A stretch of 64,000 bases of DNA, from NCBI RefSeq assembly GCF_900108025.1, contig NZ_FNUS01000007.1, positions 1-64,000 of the forward strand, written 5' to 3'. The notes beneath the pieces are model-generated. The model saw nothing but the letters and a program-made list of their open reading frames with translations, did no database searches and was not told the DNA's origin. Source of the DNA: Halpernia humi (GTDB taxonomy: Bacteria; Bacteroidota; Bacteroidia; Flavobacteriales; Weeksellaceae). Position 1 is the stretch's first letter; each line of letters starts with the position of its first letter. Below, piece by piece: positions 59,588-64,000 of the stretch. The position numbers were made by a program, and so were the translations under genes.

Positions 59588-59704
59588 AATTTGAACTATT
59601 TGTTCCTCGGCGAAAAAGCCGAAAGCAAATTAAAAAAGGCACAGGATTTGGGAAAGATCACGATTTTGGATGAGCAAGAGTTTTTAAATTTGATAAATAT
59701 TTAA
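59588..59704 (+). pseudogene. Duplicated 3' end of ligA
   Basis: This frame encodes NLNYLFLGEKAESKLKK and so on to a stop, matching the final BRCT residues of LigA at 31 of 37 positions by eye, with additional silent differences. No start or upstream ligA sequence is present. Together with the intact ligA it brackets the 1.6-kb sigma cassette. Confidence 0.85.
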
Positions 59705-59737
59705 CAACAGAATATTTAATAACCTGTAGAATAATAG

Positions 59738-59851
59738 CACACAGATTTCACAGATTTTCACAGATTTTTTTTAAATTAATCAATAATATTTGTGAAAAAT
59801 ATATCATAATATTGTTTTAAAATTCGTGTAAATCTGTGAAATCTGTGCGCA
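59738..59851. repeat. Large inverted repeat of CACAGATTT motifs
   Basis: GCACACAGATTTCACAGATTTTCACAG (from about 59739) is inverted at 59828-59851 as AAATCTGTGAAATCTGTGCGC, with an AT-rich loop. It is one of several dispersed CACAGATT-type repeats in the window. It lies between the ligA remnant and the Fur-family gene. The rest of the 59558-59899 gap shows no gene. Confidence 0.65.
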
Positions 59852-59899
59852 AAATTTTGTAAAAAGAAAAGGGACAAAATATCCAGTGATAAAAAAACA

Positions 59900-60325
59900 A
59901 TGAATTCCAAATTAATAGAAAAAAAATTAGAACTAAAAAATATCGCCATTACTGCGATGCGTAAACTTGTTTTGGATGTTTTTCTGCATCAAAAAAAAGC
60001 GGTTTCATTGGCTGATTTGGAAGAAATTTTAAACAATTCTGACCGAAGTACGTTGTACCGCACTTTAAAAACTTTTGAACAAAAAGGACTTATTCACGGC
60101 GTTCAGGAAAACAACAAAACCCAATATTTACTTTGCAACGACGCTTGTGATGAAGAAAATCACTACGATTTTCACCTTCATTTTTACTGTAAAAACTGTG
60201 AAAAAACCACTTGCTTGGAAGATGTAAATTTCAATCAATTAAAATTCCCAAAAGGTTATAAAATCCAGAATCTAAAATTTGTGGCAAACGGCATTTGCAA
60301 AGAATGTAGTTTAATATCTAAATAG
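59900..60325 (+). CDS. Fur family transcriptional regulator
   Basis: This 141-residue metal-responsive repressor has an N-terminal winged helix with the recognition region NNSDRSTLYRTLKTFEQKGLI. The C-terminal half has the metal-binding HYDFHLHFYC and two CxxC pairs (CKNC, CKEC) for structural zinc. The P-type ATPase gene lies 204 bp downstream in the same direction, and a Fur-type dyad precedes it, so zinc sensing (Zur-like) or control of metal efflux is likely. Iron or peroxide sensing cannot be excluded. Confidence 0.88.
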   Translation: MNSKLIEKKLELKNIAITAMRKLVLDVFLHQKKAVSLADLEEILNNSDRSTLYRTLKTFEQKGLIHGVQENNKTQYLLCNDACDEENHYDFHLHFYCKNCEKTTCLEDVNFNQLKFPKGYKIQNLKFVANGICKECSLISK

Positions 60326-60478
60326 ATTTTGCTTACTTCAACGCAAAGGTTTGCCAAAAGTTGAATTGCCAATGTTTAAAAAATTGACAAAGTCAATTTC
60401 TTTGCGCCTTACTACAAAACCATTCAAAAGATTTGCGTCTTAGCGTTGATTTTTTTCTAAATCATTTTACAACGAAAT

Positions 60479-60497
60479 ATTGCAATAGTGTTGCATT
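60479..60497. promoter_or_regulatory. Candidate Fur/Zur-type operator before the P-type ATPase
   Basis: TGCAATAGTGTTGCA (60481-60495) is a 7-1-7 dyad with one mismatch, the spacing of Fur-family boxes. It lies 11 bp upstream of a TAGTTTTG -7-like box (60509-60516) that precedes the ATG at 60530, so a bound repressor would cover the promoter. Confidence 0.45.
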
Positions 60498-60529
60498 CTG
60501 TTTTTGGCTAGTTTTGTAAAAAAAGATAA

Positions 60530-62482
60530 ATGTCACAATCCTGCTGCAGTACAGAAGAAACTTCTCATAAAAAAGACCACGATCACGAAGGTCATGATCA
60601 TTCCCACGAAAATCTGGACGGAAGTTTAGTCAAATTATTTGCGCCTGCAGTGATATCTTTTCTGCTTTTGGGAATTGGTTTAAGTTTAGATTATTTTTTT
60701 AAACCTGAATGGTTTCAGGCTTGGGCGAGGATTTTACTATACACTTTGGCTTATTTGCCCGTCGGATTTCCGGTTTTAAAGGAAGCCTTTGGAAGTATAA
60801 AAAAAGGACAGTTTTTCTCAGAATTTTTCCTCATGAGTATCGCCGCAATTGGCGCTTTTGCAATCGGCGAATATCCGGAAGGTGTTGCGGTAATGCTGTT
60901 TTACAGTGTTGGCGAAGTTTTCCAGATCTTGGCAGTTCAGCGCGCGAAAGGAAATATTAAATCTTTACTGGATCAAAGACCAGATGAAGTGACGATTTTA
61001 AAAAATAATATACCTAAAATTGTTAAAGCCGAACACGTTGAAATTGGACATTTGCTTCAATTAAAACCTGGTGAAAAACTGGCTTTAGATGGCGAATTAA
61101 TTTCGGAAAAGGCGAGTTTTAACACCGCGGCTTTAACAGGCGAAAGCAAACCAGATTCCAAGAAAAAAGGCGATCCTGTTTTTGCCGGAATGATTAATTT
61201 GAATTCAGTTTCAGAAGTTGTCATTACCAAAAAATACAACGACAGCAAACTTTCGAAGATTTTAGAATTGGTGCAAAATGCTTCTTCTCAAAAAGCACCG
61301 ACGGAACTTTTCATTAAAAAATTCGCAAAAATTTATACGCCAATCGTCGTTTACTTGGCGATTGCAATTACCGTTCTACCCTACTTTTTTGTAGCAGATT
61401 ATGAATTTAAAAACTGGTTGTATCGCGCTTTGGTTTTCTTGGTAATTTCCTGTCCGTGTGCTTTGGTGATAAGCATTCCTCTTGGTTATTTTGGTGGAAT
61501 TGGCGCCGCGAGTAGAAATGGAATTCTATTTAAAGGTGGAAATTTCCTTGATTCTTTGGCTAAAATCCAAAATGTGGTGATGGATAAAACTGGCACGATG
61601 ACGGAAGGTGTTTTTAAAGTTCAAGACGTAAAAATTGAGAAAGATTTTAATGAAAAAGATATTTTAGAAAAATTAAATTTAATTGAAAGCAAATCAACAC
61701 ATCCGATTGCCACGGCGATTCACGATTATGTTGGCGAAATCAATCACGACCAAAAAATATCAAATATCGAAGAAATTGCTGGTTTTGGTTTAAAAGCAAA
61801 TTTTGACAATAAAGATTTTTTAGCAGGAAATTTTAAATTATTAGAAAAATTTAATATTAAATACGATAAAACTTTAGAAAATATTCCGGAAAGTGTGGTT
61901 GCGATGGCTTTTGACAATCAGTTTGTTGGTTATATTACCATCGCTGACGAAATTAAAAAAGAAGCAAAAACCGCCGTTGATTCTTTAAAAAAATTAGGCA
62001 TAAAAGTCACCATGTTGAGCGGCGACAAAAGTGCCGTCGTGGAAAAAGTAGCGAAAACTTTAGGCATTCAAAGTTATTTTGGAAGTCTTTTGCCGGAAGA
62101 TAAAGTGGCAGAATTAAATAAAATTAAAGCAAAATCTGAAACTGTTGCTTTTGTCGGCGACGGCGTAAATGATGCGCCTGTTGTCGCGCTTTCTGATGTT
62201 GGAATTGCGATGGGCGGTCTTGGAAGTGACGCCACGATTGAAACCGCAGATGTTGTAATTCAAGATGATAATCCCGCAAAAATTGCGATCGCAATAAAAA
62301 TTGGGAAGGAAACTAAAAAAATTGTTTGGCAAAATATTTCATTGGCATTTGGCGTGAAATTTATTGTTTTAATTCTTGGCGCAGGTGGTTTAGCAACCAT
62401 GTGGGAAGCGGTTTTCGCGGATGTTGGAGTTGCGCTTTTGGCGATTTTAAATGCGGTGAGGATTCAGCGGATGAAGTTTTGA
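60530..62482 (+). CDS. Heavy-metal translocating P-type ATPase (zinc/cadmium type)
   Basis: This P1B-type ATPase exports divalent or soft metals from the cytosol. It has 650 residues. There is no N-terminal HMA domain; instead the tail has CC at residues 5-6 and the His/Asp-rich DHDHEGHDHSH. The membrane metal site is Cys308-Pro-Cys310 (SCPCALVIS). The phosphorylated Asp352 lies in DKTGTMTEG. TGES, the HP motif (STHPIATAI) and GDGVNDAP are intact. The His-rich tail and the P1B-2-like CPC point to zinc, cadmium or cobalt; copper is less likely. Confidence 0.92.
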   Translation: MSQSCCSTEETSHKKDHDHEGHDHSHENLDGSLVKLFAPAVISFLLLGIGLSLDYFFKPEWFQAWARILLYTLAYLPVGFPVLKEAFGSIKKGQFFSEFFLMSIAAIGAFAIGEYPEGVAVMLFYSVGEVFQILAVQRAKGNIKSLLDQRPDEVTILKNNIPKIVKAEHVEIGHLLQLKPGEKLALDGELISEKASFNTAALTGESKPDSKKKGDPVFAGMINLNSVSEVVITKKYNDSKLSKILELVQNASSQKAPTELFIKKFAKIYTPIVVYLAIAITVLPYFFVADYEFKNWLYRALVFLVISCPCALVISIPLGYFGGIGAASRNGILFKGGNFLDSLAKIQNVVMDKTGTMTEGVFKVQDVKIEKDFNEKDILEKLNLIESKSTHPIATAIHDYVGEINHDQKISNIEEIAGFGLKANFDNKDFLAGNFKLLEKFNIKYDKTLENIPESVVAMAFDNQFVGYITIADEIKKEAKTAVDSLKKLGIKVTMLSGDKSAVVEKVAKTLGIQSYFGSLLPEDKVAELNKIKAKSETVAFVGDGVNDAPVVALSDVGIAMGGLGSDATIETADVVIQDDNPAKIAIAIKIGKETKKIVWQNISLAFGVKFIVLILGAGGLATMWEAVFADVGVALLAILNAVRIQRMKF

Positions 62483-62529
62483 TTTGAGAATTTGAAAATG
62501 AGTTAATTCAAAAATTTAAAAAATAGATA

Positions 62530-62605
62530 ATTCCGTAGGAATAATATCTGTGTAGAATTAGCATTAAATTAAATTAAATCAATCATTCCATTGGGATGAA
62601 ATCTT
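62530..62605 (-). repeat. Bipartite double-hairpin repeat, copy C
   Basis: Read on the minus strand: AAAGATTT, hairpin CATCCCAATGGAATG (imperfect), a spacer with TCTACACAGATAT, then hairpin ATTCCTACGGAAT (62530-62542). It has the same order of parts as copies A, B and D. Confidence 0.7.
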
Positions 62606-62643
62606 TTTGAATGATATTTTTATGGAAGTTTATTGCGAAAATA

Positions 62644-62720
62644 AAAGATTGTATTCCTACGGAATACTTTTTTTTGTGGTCTATTTTCTTCTACAAAGAT
62701 ATAATTCCTACGGAATTTTT
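62644..62720 (+). repeat. Bipartite double-hairpin repeat, copy D
   Basis: AAAGATT (62644-62650), perfect hairpin GTATTCC/GGAATAC (62651-62667) with T run, a spacer with TTCTACAAAGATAT, and second hairpin AATTCC/GGAATT (62703-62717) with T run. It lies directly left of the MITE-like element. Confidence 0.8.
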
Positions 62721-62943
62721 AAGAGCCTGTTTAAATTTCATTCAATAAATTTTTTATAGCCTTTTCTTAATTTTCTAAATTAAAATAAACTCTGTTTATT
62801 CTTAAATTTAACATTAAGAATTTCAGTGAGTTAAGTTTATTCTGATTAAGCAATCAATAAATTGATTTTTATTAAGTTTTTTAAGCGAAAATGGCTTAAT
62901 TCCTTAATGGTAAAAATAAATTATAAATTTAAACAGGCTCTAA
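62720..62943. mobile_element. MITE-like element, complete copy
   Basis: The element runs from GAGCCTGTTTAAATTT (62723-62738) to AAATTTAAACAGGCTC (62925-62940), perfect 16-bp terminal inverted repeats, flanked by TAA on both sides (62720-62722 and 62941-62943) as a 3-bp target duplication. The interior (218 bp in total) has no open frame. Its right 91 bases are identical to 3-93. The 3-bp TNA-type duplication is consistent with an IS5-family parent; that link is inference. Confidence 0.75.
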
Positions 62944-63002
62944 GAATATCTTTGAAAATTTGTAGCTTTTCAATTTAATATACTTTTTATTTCTGCGAAA
63001 AT

Positions 63003-63075
63003 TGCGCCCCGACTTGAGTGGAGCTCTCCGCCGCGGCGGAAGCGGGAACGGAAGGCGGAAAAGGCGCCCAAAAAA
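63003..63075. repeat. GC-rich structured patch
   Basis: In otherwise AT-rich DNA, this stretch has a perfect palindrome TCCGCCGCGGCGGA (63027-63040) inside outer arms GCGCC (63004-63008) and GGCGC (63063-63067). It holds no gene. The composition jump and nested symmetry suggest a REP-like dispersed repeat, but only one copy is in the window. It lies 77 bp before the S46 peptidase start. Confidence 0.6.
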
Positions 63076-63151
63076 TTTCTTTAAAAATTCAAAATCTGTC
63101 TATTTTAGAGATTGTTTTAATTTTCTTATTTTAGAGCCAATAAAATTTAAT

Positions 63152-64000
63152 ATGAAGAAACAGATAATTATAGCAGCAGTTTTTTTGAATTCTGCTTTTG
63201 CATTTGCGCAACAATACGGTGGAATGTGGATTCCGACAGAAGTGAACGAAACTGAAATGAAATCTTTAGGAATGAAAATTTCCGCCAAAGATATTTGGAG
63301 TACCGATAAACCTTCGATAAAAGATGCCGTTGTACAGTTTAACGGCGGTTGCACAGCAGAAATAATTTCGCCAAACGGTTTGCTTTTAACCAATCACCAT
63401 TGCGGTTTTAGTCAAATACAGTCGCATTCTACGGTCGAAAATGATTATTTATCTGACGGATTTTGGGCTAAAGACATGAAATCTGAACTTTCTAATCCGG
63501 GTGTAACGGTCGATTTTATCACTGATATTAAGGATGTTACGCCACAAATATTAGCAAATACTCAAAATTTAGGAGAAAAAGAAAGTGCCGCAATGATTAA
63601 AACTAATATTGCAGCAACAATCCAGAGTTTCAAAACTAATCCTTACCAAAAACTGGTAATAAAGCCGATGTATGCAGGAAATAAATATTATGCCTTCGTT
63701 ATAGAAACTTTTAAAGACATTAGATTGGTTGGTGCGCCACCTCAAAGTATTGGTAAATTTGGTTCTGATACGGACAATTGGGTTTGGCCGAGACATACCG
63801 GAGATTTTTCTATGTTTAGAATTTATGCAGATAAAAATAATAATCCAGCTGAATATTCGCCAGATAATGTGCCTTACAAACCGAAATATTTTCTACCGAT
63901 TTCTTTAAAAGACAAAAAAGAAAATGATTTCACTTTTGTATTCGGATTTCCAGGAAGAACCAATGAATATTTGCCTTCTATTGCGATAGAAAAAGTTATT
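63152..64000 (+). CDS. S46 family dipeptidyl-peptidase, N-terminal part
   Basis: This secreted serine peptidase of the DPP7/DPP11 family is cut by the window end after 283 codons; the frame is open through base 64000. The signal peptide is MKKQIIIAAVFLNSAFAFA, then QYGGMWIP, a typical S46 mature start. The catalytic His lies in LLLTNHHCGF and the catalytic Asp probably in RHTGDFSMF. The serine and the specificity residue are beyond the window, so DPP7 and DPP11 cannot be told apart. The ATG at 63152 is the only start giving a signal peptide. Confidence 0.92.
   Translation, partial: MKKQIIIAAVFLNSAFAFAQQYGGMWIPTEVNETEMKSLGMKISAKDIWSTDKPSIKDAVVQFNGGCTAEIISPNGLLLTNHHCGFSQIQSHSTVENDYLSDGFWAKDMKSELSNPGVTVDFITDIKDVTPQILANTQNLGEKESAAMIKTNIAATIQSFKTNPYQKLVIKPMYAGNKYYAFVIETFKDIRLVGAPPQSIGKFGSDTDNWVWPRHTGDFSMFRIYADKNNNPAEYSPDNVPYKPKYFLPISLKDKKENDFTFVFGFPGRTNEYLPSIAIEKVI

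Overview
The window looks like chromosome from a low-GC member of the Bacteroidota, most likely Flavobacteriia and probably near Chryseobacterium (Weeksellaceae). The evidence is AT-rich DNA, several start regions preceded by the Bacteroidota -7 box TAnnTTTG rather than a clear Shine-Dalgarno sequence, a secreted M1 peptidase with a type IX secretion tail, an S46 peptidase, PorT-like barrels, and a DNA polymerase III alpha subunit fused to its own proofreading exonuclease. Genus assignment is inference. No rRNA, tRNA, CRISPR array, phage or complete insertion sequence was found.

Layout. 1-303 holds the right end of a MITE-like repeat and a long hairpin. 304-4712 (minus strand) carries a two-component system with an outer-membrane channel and a lipoprotein adaptor of an efflux pump. 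4806-7898 is amino-acid and sulfur metabolism (MetZ-type sulfhydrylase, OsmC protein, iron-sulfur serine dehydratase), followed by a divergent GMC oxidoreductase. 9894-11665 is a small accessory patch (DUF4268-like protein, small membrane protein, CPBP-type intramembrane protease) containing a duplicated gene start. 11744-21058 (minus strand) holds kbl, M1 aminopeptidase, PBP4-type DacB, PriA and proline dehydrogenase. 21365-23265 (plus) holds aroB and a small barrel. 23429-27618 (minus) holds membrane proteins including a SulP transporter. 27619-34145 (minus) is a TetR-TolC-adaptor-RND tripartite efflux operon. 34220-38854 is dnaE.

From 39179 most genes are on the plus strand: a barrel with a TTG start, a fused 2-oxoacid dehydrogenase E1, then (after an unknown minus-strand helical protein) a complete ten-gene branched-chain amino-acid operon leuA-leuC-leuD-leuB-ilvE-ilvD-ilvB-ilvN-ilvC-ilvA (43753-55908). 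Then come ligA, a three-gene ECF sigma-factor cassette followed by a second diverged copy of the ligA 3' end, a Fur-family regulator with a zinc/cadmium-type P-ATPase, a repeat-rich gap, and the first 283 codons of an S46 peptidase cut by the window end.

The most interesting signals are non-coding or structural: (1) an approximately 95-bp element with an invariant 17-bp block lying directly before the start codons of three envelope genes; (2) two cassettes of small genes bracketed by partial copies of the neighbouring gene (ligA 3' end, DUF4268 5' end); (3) a four-copy bipartite double-hairpin repeat whose stems change in a compensatory way; (4) a priA reading frame whose conserved N-terminus can only begin at a non-ATG codon, best fitting ATA; (5) candidate operators for the TetR and Fur-family regulators. 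All calls were made by reading the sequence; no database search was run.
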